This document shows positions 45,302-54,560 of a stretch of 64,000 bases of DNA, in pieces. The number at the start of each line of letters is the position of its first letter. Positions within the stretch are counted from its first letter, which is position 1. Source of the DNA: Bimuria novae-zelandiae CBS 107.79 (lineage: Eukaryota > Ascomycota > Dothideomycetes > Pleosporales > Didymosphaeriaceae); the NCBI GenBank assembly GCA_010015655.1, contig ML976727.1, positions 159,641-223,640 of the forward strand, in the 5' to 3' direction. The position numbers and the translations under genes were made by a program. The notes beneath the pieces were generated by a model that worked only from the letters and a program-made list of their open reading frames with translations, did not search any database and had not been told where the DNA came from.

Positions 45302-46368
45302 ATGGCACCCACCAAATCTCCATTCATGCTGCCTCGAACAGGGCTTGCTCCGTTGCTAGCCAGTCTCAATATACCGGGTGAAATCGAACTACCAGACGGC
45401 TCAGTTCACTCAGCTGGCAATGGGCAACCCAGCTACCGCATCATATTTGGCTCCGAGAAAGCTCTTCAGGCTCCAATTACAGAACTCAACATCGCAGAAG
45501 CCTTTGTAAAAGGCAACATCGACATCGATGGAGACATGGGGGTTCTATTTGGTGCGAGAGAGCATATACAAGACAAAATGCCACTACGACAGAAGATATC
45601 CAGTTTGTCTATGTCCGAACAGCGACAAAGATGAACGCCAAAGCTATTGATGAGCATTATAGTCGTGGAGACGACTTCTACCTGACCTTCATTGACAATC
45701 GCTATCGGTTCTATTCGCATGGACTCTTTCAAAACCCCGATGAGACCTTAGAAGACGCTCCGGAGCATAAGATTGAGTCTATGTTCAACGGGATTGGTCT
45801 CAAGAAAGGTATGCGGCTGCTCGATATTGGTGGAGGATGGGGCGGCGTAACACAGTATTGCGGCACCCGCGGCGTGCACGTCACGACCTTGACCCTCGCG
45901 AAATACTCGCAGAAGTTCAACAGCTGCCTTATTGAAGATCGGAACCTCCCCGGCGAGGTAATCCTAGAAGACTTCTTGCACCACGAGCCAAGCGAACCAT
46001 ACGACCATGCCGTCATATACGGCGTGATTGAGCACCTCCCAGACTACCGCAGATTTGCGCGGAGTGTATGAAGAGCTCTGAAGCCCGGCGGAAAACTATA
46101 CCTGGACGGTTCGGCTGCTGTTGAAAAGTATGCAGTAAGCTCCTTCACACGCGATTATATCTGGCGCGGCACGCATACCTGCATGACTGTCCAAGATGTT
46201 CTCGGTGAGCTGCTTTACCACGGTTTTGGGATCGTCGAAGTAGTGCGAGAAACTCATGATTACGAGCTTACGATGCTGGAATGGGCTAAGCGCCTTGAGG
46301 TGGCGAAAGAAGAGATAATTGCTAGGCGGGGAGAGGTGACGTATCGAGTGTTCAAACTATACTTATGA
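45302..46368 (+). pseudogene. Broken cyclopropane-fatty-acid-synthase-like methyltransferase
   Basis: SAM-dependent methyltransferase of the cyclopropane-fatty-acid synthase family, which adds a methylene or methyl group to unsaturated acyl chains of phospholipids. ATG 45302 starts MAPTKSPFMLPRTGL. The N-terminal part includes ELNIAEAFVKGNIDIDGD, typical of the family. The catalytic part reads AIDEHYSRGDDFYLTFID, FYSHGLF, MRLLDIGGGWGGVTQY (SAM site) and YGVIEHLPDY. Two defects: the frame shifts by one base between about 45590 and 45630 (KISS... versus IQFVYVRTATK), and TGA at 46069-46071 interrupts RSV*RALKPGGKLYLD. After the stop the frame is intact to TGA 46366-46368 (VFKLYL). No intron explains either break. 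The copia element ends 373 bp upstream. Confidence 0.8.
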
Positions 46369-47471
46369 GGTGGTATACATGCCTTCAAGTCGAACAGATT
46401 CCAAGCGTATCACTTGATTGCAGAACGGACGTCGAGTACTGGACCCCGGCCGTCCCTTGTCCGGATGGTGAAGCATTTCATCGGCAATGTTCGATAGTAT
46501 GGGCATTTCAATGAACTCCGTAGTAGAGTAGAAAGACGTCATTGGCGCGGTCTTAATAATGAACTATACGAACCTCTCGCAAACATAATAGTCTGTCGTG
46601 CATAGCACATGTGGAAATAGTTTCGCGCTACTAAGTACGCTCGGTGGTAGATATGGCCTTGCTGCTTTTTACCAGCTGTTCCGTGGCCCAGCAGGTCGCA
46701 CGGGACTGTGCGGCTTTTGGGTTTTGAATTGCCCCAAGATTCGTAATCGAGGCGTCTACATTCCTCTAGGCTTCAAAGTACATGCTGAGGCAGCAGCGTC
46801 GTGGTGGCGATGGGATTTGAAGGGAAGCTTGGTGTTGATGGGACGGAACCGTGGTTCGCAGCGGAAGCGTGCGCGTAGTTGAGCGATGACAGCAAAATGT
46901 CTAACAAATCACTCGTACCTGTTGAGCAACTGAGCTGAATTGTAATGAGCGCAAAATCCTCCATTAAGTTGTTAGGCATGTTCTTCACAAAGAGGTTGTA
47001 CAGTGACCGAGCAGCCACGTCATAGCCTTCCAAGGTTAGAATGGAAGCCATTTGGGGGCTGGTACTGTGAATACGCCATTTGTGATGAGACGTGCGCAGT
47101 AGGAGATCGCTGTAATATGACTGCGCCGGAGCGTTCTAAAACGCAGTTAGTGGCATACAGCGTCGTTCCTTTCTCGTGTTGCACGCAGTCCGCCCTCCTC
47201 TCGTGTTCGCGTGGGACTCAATCCAGCCCTTTGCTCCCCAACTCTCCACATACGAGTCCAATTAGTGCCAAGCTAGCAATAATCGAAACAATGCACCCAC
47301 TGTTAATGTCGTATCCCGATAGCCCTTCCAGATCTGTATCGCACTCCTGCGCGCAAGTCCTCAAGCATGACTGGGTGGGTGACTCATCACATTGAAGTCG
47401 GTTTCCATGTGACAAAATGTCGATGTATATAAAGGTCCCTTATATGCATAATCATTTTAACTACCATAAAC
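46369..47471. other. Intergenic region with possible gene fragments
   Basis: The minus strand at 46773-47051 begins MASILTLEGYDVAARSLYNLF and reads like protein for about 45 residues before a GTACGAG that could be a donor. The minus strand at 47218-47415 has a Cys-rich stretch followed by one hydrophobic segment (IVSIIASLALIGLVCG). Neither resembles a known family and neither makes a convincing gene. The promoter of the E2-like gene occupies the right end. Confidence 0.3.
47426..47435 (+). promoter_or_regulatory. TATA box of the E2-like gene
   Basis: TATATAAAGG, 36 nt upstream of ATG 47472. The sequence is a good TATA match; the spacing implies a very short leader if it is used. Confidence 0.4.
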
Positions 47472-48713
47472 ATGAAGCCAAACATCCTCAAAAGGGTGTG
47501 GAAGGAAGTTGAAGAAGCCAACGCCGACTTCTTCAACCTTCGTACCGTCATTTCTCCAGACCCCAAAGACGATGCCACGCGATTTTACTTCATGATGCTT
47601 CCAAACGATGGAGCTATGGCGCACCTTACTCTCGTCGGTACCTTCTACATTCGCGACGATTACCCAGAAGCGCCGCCCATTGTGCAGCTGTACACACCCA
47701 CACAGCGATACAACGTTGATGTCTACAGGAATTATCTACACGGAAAGACAGGTAGCACTATGTGCTTTGACATCCTTCGTTCGCAGGCTCAGGGAGGATC
47801 TTGGAAGCCCATGTACACACTGTCTTCTCTGTTCGCATCTCTGATGTCTGCGATTGTGTCTTTTTACGTCACTCAGCAAGGTGGCGGCGAGAAAGCCGAA
47901 TATGTGTCCATGGAACTTCTTAGCAGGGTCAAACAGGATGCGAAGAGAACGTTCAAAGAATGGAAAAGTCACCTACCAGCCATACCTCGGATCCCTTTAG
48001 TCCAAGCAACCTCCATACCTGCAAAGAACTTGTTTGCGCCGCAAGAGATCAGAGCTGGATACCCGGAGAGACTCAAATCGGAGCCCATTTACCTCCAGAC
48101 CGGCACTGACGATGTTCATTCCTTCGCCGTGGACCTGTCCCGTCTCAACTCAGCCATCGTCTTCTCGGTCATCCTCAGCAACTCTCCAACCGATATCTTA
48201 GGCAAGAAGACAGATACGATTCTAGTGCGGAACGGCGTAACGGCCACCGCAGCGCGCAAACTCGCCAATAAAACAACCCAATGGTTCTACCACGGGAAGC
48301 CAATGAACGATGGCGACATGCGACTACATGTGACGATCGGCAGAGACCAGATGACCTTCGCCTACTACGAGGACGGTCGCCTCTACGTCCACGGAGACTG
48401 TCCGGTGTCACGCTTGTCTGTAGAACACATTGGCGACGTAAAAGGAATGCCGTTTTACGTGCACATATACACTAAGGATAAGACGGGGAGATGCTCGGGT
48501 GCAGAAGCGATCACGATTGATATCCTTGATATTGAAGGCAAGGGATACATCCACGAGTCAGTTGGGGAAGATGAGCGCAACGACTTTGGATTCGAACTCA
48601 TACAGCCTTCGGACGTCACCGAAGTGGGTGAGGAAAACCCAGAACCTGCAGCGCATGAGGAGTGGGATGATGAATTGGCTCAGGAGTTCGCAGGACTCCG
48701 CTGGAGTAGTTGA
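47472..48713 (+). CDS. E2-like (UBC-fold) protein with unassigned C-terminal region
   Basis: 413 residues, one exon. Residues about 1-135 have the ubiquitin-conjugating fold: LKRVWKEVEEAN helix, MLPNDGAMAHLTLVGTFYI, DDYPEAPPIVQLYTP (the YP.xPP motif), then STMCFDIL with candidate active-site Cys98, then WKPMYTLSSLFASLMSAI. The usual HPN before the Cys is absent (it reads NYLHGKTGSTMC), so activity as a classical E2 is uncertain. Residues about 136-195 are a linker, and about 195-360 look beta-rich (FAVDLSRL, IVFSVILS, WFYHGKPMNDGDMRLHVTIG, YVHGDCPVSRLSVEHIGDV). The spacing faintly recalls a galectin-like sandwich, which is a guess. The C-terminus is acidic. The ATG sits 36 nt after a TATA box. 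Confidence 0.8.
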   Translation: MKPNILKRVWKEVEEANADFFNLRTVISPDPKDDATRFYFMMLPNDGAMAHLTLVGTFYIRDDYPEAPPIVQLYTPTQRYNVDVYRNYLHGKTGSTMCFDILRSQAQGGSWKPMYTLSSLFASLMSAIVSFYVTQQGGGEKAEYVSMELLSRVKQDAKRTFKEWKSHLPAIPRIPLVQATSIPAKNLFAPQEIRAGYPERLKSEPIYLQTGTDDVHSFAVDLSRLNSAIVFSVILSNSPTDILGKKTDTILVRNGVTATAARKLANKTTQWFYHGKPMNDGDMRLHVTIGRDQMTFAYYEDGRLYVHGDCPVSRLSVEHIGDVKGMPFYVHIYTKDKTGRCSGAEAITIDILDIEGKGYIHESVGEDERNDFGFELIQPSDVTEVGEENPEPAAHEEWDDELAQEFAGLRWSS

Positions 48714-48792
48714 TGCCGGGCTTTCTGTTTTGACATATGTAGCACTCATTTGACACTTGCTGATAATATGCGCTTCCTCACATCCCATAAGC

Positions 48793-49086
48793 ATGCTAAC
48801 AGTGCGCTTCTCCTCCCTCAACACCTTATTCGCCGCGAGCTTCAGCCTTGTAGCGGCGCAATTGGTCCTAGAGTACGTCGCTCAAACTGTTGCCCTCCTT
48901 TTACGTCTAACTGATACCGTACCCATGCAGCGTTGCAACTCCACCTCCGATACGGGTGATTGTGGTGGCTTTGGCGTCTGCTATAATAGCGACTACTCCC
49001 GATGCTGCGTGCAAACTATAAGCAGTATATCCCCAATCGTAAAAGTACAAGATCGGGTAAGACAATTTTGTTTAGAGATGTCTTAG
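48793..49086 (+). CDS. Small secreted cysteine-rich protein (candidate)
   Basis: ATG 48793 gives a signal peptide, MLTVRFSSLNTLFAASFSLVAA. Downstream are the Cys-rich piece CNSTSDTGDCGGFGVCYNS, then YSRCCVQ and one more Cys near the end, six Cys in all. Read straight through it is 97 residues. Segment 48877-48930 (54 nt, GTCGCT...ATGCAG) may be an intron; it does not change the frame, and its 5' site is weak while its 3' site is good. No family recognised. It lies directly against the AT-rich block that begins near 49130, a common place for effector-like genes (inference). Confidence 0.55.
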   Translation: MLTVRFSSLNTLFAASFSLVAAQLVLEYVAQTVALLLRLTDTVPMQRCNSTSDTGDCGGFGVCYNSDYSRCCVQTISSISPIVKVQDRVRQFCLEMS

Positions 49087-50733
49087 TCCTGTGTGTTACC
49101 CCTAGACAAGTAATATAGTGGCCAACTGTATCAAATTTGCAGAGTTGTTAATAATTAATTTAATTAACTTAACGCTGTTAGATTAAATTAAAATTAAATT
49201 ATTAGTTTTTTTACTTAATTAAATTAATTATAAATTAATAAGTTAATTAAAAAAGTTATTTTTAAAAAAGTTTATATAGTAATTAGCTAGTAATAATTTT
49301 TTAATTAAGTAGCCTAAATTTAGCGTTAAACTCCGCGTTAGTATAGCACTTAGTTTCTGCCATTACTAGGGTTTTTATACTATACTTTTACAACGCTTTC
49401 ACACACTTAAGTACTACTAGTAACTCTATACTAATTTTACGTCTTTTAGGCTCTAACAAGTCACTAAAATTAGTAAATATACACTTATAATTACTGCTAA
49501 AGACGGGGATAGTAAGCATGTTAATAGCTAATTATAAAAAGTTTAGATACTAAGACTATAGCTACTACTAGTATTTTACTAGTAACTTACTTTTCTTATC
49601 TTTATAGTACTTGCGCTGCTACTAAGGCTTAAACTACTACTAGTAGTTATACTTATTAAGCACCTCTACGCCTAGTTCTATGCTTACTTCTTAGCTTATA
49701 AGCGTCTCTATAGCGTTATTAATAGTATTACCCAAAGAGCAAGCAGCCTAAATAGACTCTATAGCTAGCTTATACCCTGCCTAAATCTATTAGAAAGCTA
49801 CTATTACTTGCTTAAAGCAGAGTCTATTATCTCGCTATAATACCTCGTAGTATGTCTTATAGTATAGGTATAAGAGTATAGTAATAAAGTAGTATAGTAA
49901 TTTATTAAGCTTTTTATAGTACTTATTAAGCTTATTAATAGTAGCTTAGAAGTTAATTATAAAGTAGTCTTTAGGCGCGTTATATTTATTTTAATTAATA
50001 GCTTTATATATAGTTACTACCTAATTATACTTAATAAGTAACTATTTATAAATAGGAAGTATTTTATAAATCGCGCTATAATTACTAGCTTTATTATTAT
50101 TTTTAAGGCACTTAGTAGCGAGCTTTAGCGGCGTTAGTACTACTAATTAGCTACTATAAGCCTGTCTAGTCGCATCTATTTAGGTGCGTCTTATAGAGGA
50201 GTACTACGCTAGGCAGTAATAGTGTTAGCTTTACGTACTACCTTAGTGTGATAATTAATATATATCTATTATAAGCTTTTACTTAATACTATACTTAAAG
50301 TAGCTACCGTAGCTATTTTAGCGCGTAATATAAGGTTTAATAAGCTTTTTAATTACTAGTTTAGTGCTAGCTAGTGCTAATTAGTACGTCTTATATTAAA
50401 AGCTTTTAAATAAAGCATGCTATAGTAGTGTTCTAATATAACTAATAGCTATAATAAATAGTCTAAGTAGCCTATTACTACGCTAAACTTTTATAAATTC
50501 TATCTTATTAACTATCTTTATTTTAATATTACTATACGCGCCTTTATCTACCTAAATTATTTATAAAGCGCTAATTACTAGCGATAGTAATAGTTAGCTT
50601 AATAATAGCCTTAGTAAAGGCCTTAGTAGCTACCTATAAGCCTTTAAATAGTAGTATAATAGCGCTCTTAGGCTAGCTACTATATAGTTAAATTTTTTAA
50701 GCTAGTAGCTCTAGCTTCTCTTATATAGCTATA

Positions 50734-52659
50734 AGTCGGGTGGGGTAGTTTCCGACACCGGGTAGTTTCCGACACCCCGCAAAATTTCGCCGCTGCCACC
50801 ACTTGGGTTGCGAATATGCTCACAACTTTATTAAATAAATTTGTAAAAAAAAAAAAAAAAATAGTATTTGAAGCATTTAATCACTTTCTTTATCTATGCT
50901 TAAATCACGATTAAGATATTGTTGTGTTCGTCGTCGTTCTCGCGCTAAACGTCGAACTAATAGCTGCTCCGCTTCCTCTTTAGAGCTACTTTCCTCCTCT
51001 ATAATAATGACCTTCTGCGATGCGTTTCTTAATTTGCGAATACGTTAAGAGGGTACCTAATTAGCCTGCGAGAGAACTTCTGCAAGACTTGCAAACTATT
51101 TATTTAGATTAATTATAACTTTATAGTATTTTAGTAGATTTACTTAATTAACCTGCTCGCGCAAGGAAGTAATCTTATAATTTTTTATAGTAACCTCTAT
51201 TAAGGTATAGTTAAATACCTTAGCGGTAAGCCAAACACATCGTCGTGTAGTTAGTGAGAAGCTCTTTTCAGAAAATAGCTTTACAACATCGCTGCCACGT
51301 TTTGGCGTCCTGATATCCTTGGTAGAAGAGGGTGGTGTTGACGGCCGTTCGCGCACCACCACCCAGCGAGAACCCAAGGGCTTCCTCACGTTCTTAGGGT
51401 ACAGCCCTGTTGCTTTCCACCCAGATCGGACACACTGCTCTCGAAGGCCAATTTTACGCGCTTCTGCATAAAATTCGAGAAACTTGGCCTTCCCAAGCTT
51501 TGTTGCATCTGTCTCAGCCCCATACTCGCCGACGAAGCGCCGATACGCCACCTTTAGGCTGGAGAAACAACCAAGATCTAAAGGCTGGAGTATATGTGAA
51601 GTATGGGCAGGTATAAAGAGCAAATGCACATTATTTATATAATATGCAGTTATAAATTTGTTCGAGGTATAACTACTATGGCTATTAATAATAAGCAATC
51701 GTGTCTTAGATAGATTATTAGGCTTAGTCTAGGGCAAGAACACCTTCTCCAGCTACTTAATAGTAATATTATTACTTATCTACCTATTTTACGAGAAAGT
51801 AATATGCTAGTAAGGATATTAAGTTAAAAACTCCTTCTTAAACTACTGCTCCTGGATGCTCTTAGTCTTAAAGATAACTAAAGGTTTAAGAACGACGCCG
51901 AGCGCAGAGATACACTCTACTATAGAGGTCTACGTACGGGCATTTATTATTTTAACTAGTATAGCATTAGGGTTCTCTTGCGAGGAGCCTATAATAAGCC
52001 CATTAACTCCCTAGCCCTCTATAATACCGCCCTTGTCGGCGTTGTACCTGTGTTGGGGGGGAATCCAGGTCACGGTCTCGTACAGGTCGAATATTTGCCT
52101 AATATTTTCAGGAGTGGCCGCATTTATGCGTTCCTAGCTAGTCCAGCGGCCTAACTTTAACTTAATAGCTAGGTGGCGTCTTATAAATTAACTAGTTTAC
52201 TCTTTCCCTAGGTTCTTATAGTTACCCTCTTACTTAAAGATAACTATTACAATAGCTTACACTTGCGCGTGGGTTAGCGCGTAACTAAGGGCTTCTTAAC
52301 GTAAAATCTAGCGCTCTAAATACTCTTCTTAAATAACTAAAAGCTACTGTGCACTATTATAGGCATGCAGGTAAGATTAAGCACTATTAAAGCGGCCGCG
52401 AAGAGTGTTGCGTGGTACCCTATATTAAGTAGTAGTAGTGGCTAAAGCGACCCTAGATTCGAGGTCTGTAAGTGCGTTCTAGACATCTCCTTCTATATAT
52501 CTAGCTATTCGAAGTTAGAGAATACGATGCAAAAGGAAAAATTGAAATTAATAAAGAATTAAGGTTGTAAGAATTATTTTCAGTTAGCGTGCATGGTGGG
52601 TGAGCGCGATTGCGGGGCTGTCGGAAACTACCCGGTGTCGGAAACTACCCCACCCGACT
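50734..52659 (-). mobile_element. pogo/Fot1-type transposon with perfect 41-bp TIRs
   Basis: A 1926-bp element with identical 41-bp inverted ends (50734-50774 and 52619-52659) starting AGTCGGGTGGGGTAG and flanked by TA (50732-50733, 52660-52661). Each end contains the motif GGTAGTTTCCGACA twice. The transposase lies on the minus strand. The ends are unmutated although the interior is heavily damaged. Confidence 0.85.
51144..52520 (-). pseudogene. pogo/Fot1-type DDE transposase, RIP-damaged
   Basis: Reading leftward from about 52085: TWIPPQHRYNADKGGIIEG (first catalytic Asp region), GLIIGSSQENPNA, WTSIVECISALGVVLKPLVIFK, then LLIINSHSSYTSNKF (where D(G/S)H is expected, so catalytic Asp is now Asn), LLFIPAHTSHILQPLDLGCFSSLKVAYRR, and a C-terminal region down to 51144. 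The last 184 codons (51144-51698) are open; upstream there are several TAG/TAA stops. This is the DDE_1 family order. The enzyme is inactive by both stops and the Asp-to-Asn change. Confidence 0.8.
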
Positions 52660-53227
52660 TAGTAGCTATATTACGTTATAATAAAGATCTTTAAGCGCGT
52701 TAGCTACTTGCCTTAGGCTTCGTTAAAGATAGAAATAGTAGCTTAGTTACTAACTAACGCGCTTTTTTAGTAAGCATTCACTAGCGTTTAGTAAGTAATA
52801 GTCTACTTTAGGCTACCTTAGTGCTTTTTATTATGCGTTTAAGGGTGTTAAAAAAAGATTAACGCGCTATAATAGCTAATAAAATAAATTAAAAGTTAAA
52901 AAAGTAAGCTATTAAGATATAATAATAGCCTAATTAATAGCTAAATATAAGTAATTAACGCGTACAGTGCGCGGCTAGGTTACTAGCTAGTTTAGCTAAC
53001 TAATAATAATACTAAAAAAGTGTTATTAAATTTACTATTATAGTAACCTCTATAGACTTATAATTACTCTATTAACAGCGGTATTAAAAGCGCCCTTTAG
53101 CACCTAATTTATCTAATTTAGTTAATTAACTTTACTTTAATAGCTTAATTTAGTTAAATTAAGAAGACTTAATTAATTTAAATAATTTAATTAGATTAGG
53201 TTGATTGTTCACAACTATGCAAATTTG

Positions 53228-53811
53228 TACCTAGCTACCTGAACTACTGGGCTGGCATTGGCTTTCCTAATGTAGATGCCAGTGTCTAAATAATGAAGCG
53301 CAATACGTACTAGGCACGGACTCGTCCAATGCCATCTGCTAGACCGAGTGACTTGCAAGATCAGGGAGTTGGCAATGCTTCTAGCTAGGTAGCCGCCACG
53401 AGGGAGATCGCGAAGAATACATATGTAACTCTGCACACTCGTTAAATCAAACAATGTATCTCTAAAAGTGCTGCGGGCGGTTATTCTTTTTCCGGAGAAC
53501 GCACGAGGTGGCGTCGTTGCAATACAAAAACGAAAAGTTCGAGCACAGTGATTTTTCACTTGGTCCTGTAGTCACTCACTCACAACGTCGCACACTCATC
53601 CCTCTCCCTCCCAAAAGCCAGCCCACAAAAAACATCCATCCCAACAAAATTATCCACTGCCCACAAATGCCCCACCTCAACCGAAACGCTAATGCAAATC
53701 TTCCCCACTACCGCACACATCCCATCACACCCTCCCACCAACCATTGATACTTCGTTATATACCATTTTGTGCAGATTCTTTTCATCTAATAACAGAATG
53801 CTATAGTAGAA
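53228..53811. other. Spacer between AT-rich element and tRNA gene
   Basis: Normal composition, with a C/A-rich tract about 53590-53740. No gene is supported. It probably includes upstream sequence of the tRNA gene. Confidence 0.4.
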
Positions 53812-53916
53812 GGGCTTGTGGTTTAGTGGTATAATTTTCCCTTAGCATATCAGCTGTGCTTCCACCAGTGCTTGATTTCGTGGGAAAGGTCCTGGGTTCG
53901 ATTCCCAGCAAGTCCA
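53812..53916 (+). tRNA. tRNA-Ala (AGC) with a 33-nt intron
   Basis: The acceptor stem GGGCTTG pairs with CAAGTCC and includes the G3:U70 wobble that marks alanine tRNAs; the discriminator base is A. The D-arm box A is TGGTTTAGTGG and the T-arm box B is GGTTCGATTCC. The anticodon stem is TTCCC/GGGAA with loop TTAGCA/T, giving anticodon AGC (53844-53846). The intron is 53848-53880, at the canonical position after base 37, and its TGCT can pair with the anticodon region AGCA as in nuclear pre-tRNAs. Mature length is 72 nt. Confidence 0.93.
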
Positions 53917-53925
53917 TTTTTTTTT
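53917..53925 (+). terminator. RNA polymerase III terminator
   Basis: Run of nine T immediately after the tRNA 3' end. Confidence 0.85.
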
Positions 53926-54560
53926 CCTTTGTCCCTGCCATATCCTCCAATTAACGATGTTGACTTGAATTTTTCTTTTGTCTTACGAAGGAAGATGTAT
54001 GCGTATTGTTTTGCTAGTGTAGAGGCAAGAGCGTGAAAGTGGTGGATAGCAGAGAATTCGCTCGGTTTGACTGCATTTAGGTAGTAGGAAGTCTTTCTCC
54101 CCCCGCAGTGGAAAAGCCCATAGGTCCTCTTTTCTTTCCCCGGTATTATGCCCATGCCCTGCGTGTTGACGCATACATTTCCCCAGTTCAACGCCAGCGA
54201 ACGCCCTGAACGCCAACCTTTGTGATGTGATATCACACGCTCGTTCTTCCTTTCTCGCTCGTCAACCTTCCACTACCATGTTGCTGGCCATTCGATCCCG
54301 CCAAGTATCCATTGCAATGGTGCAGATTTCGCGTTGGCTGCTCCGGTGACGTTCTGCGCCAGAAGCTCCGCTCCTCGTTCGATCGTCTTGGCGCGTGTTC
54401 GCTTTTTGACATGGAGCAGAACCACATGCGACGAAACAGATCGAATGGCTAGATCATCAATGGCTCTAGTGTCCTGCCAAACGAGCAAAAATGCGGGATC
54501 ATCGCAGTCGTACCCCTCCTCGGGACGTCCTCGCCATTCCTCACCGCTCAAACACTGGCT
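53926..54560. other. Intergenic region
   Basis: Minus-strand frames at 53850-54236 and 54273-54551 are without motifs. The right end is probably the 3' UTR of the transcription-factor gene. Confidence 0.35.

Larger units (their letters stand above)
49132..53227. mobile_element. AT-rich inverted-repeat element with a nested transposon
   Basis: The ends CAAATTTGCAGAGTTGTTAA (left) and, inverted from the right, CAAATTTGCATAGTTGTGAA agree at 18 of 20 positions. Inside both ends lie long tracts of TTAATT-type repeats. The interior (49330-50730 and 52660-53160) is RIP-like with no readable frame. Removing the nested element 50734-52659 leaves about 2.2 kb. No target duplication was found, so the superfamily is not assigned. 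Confidence 0.5.
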
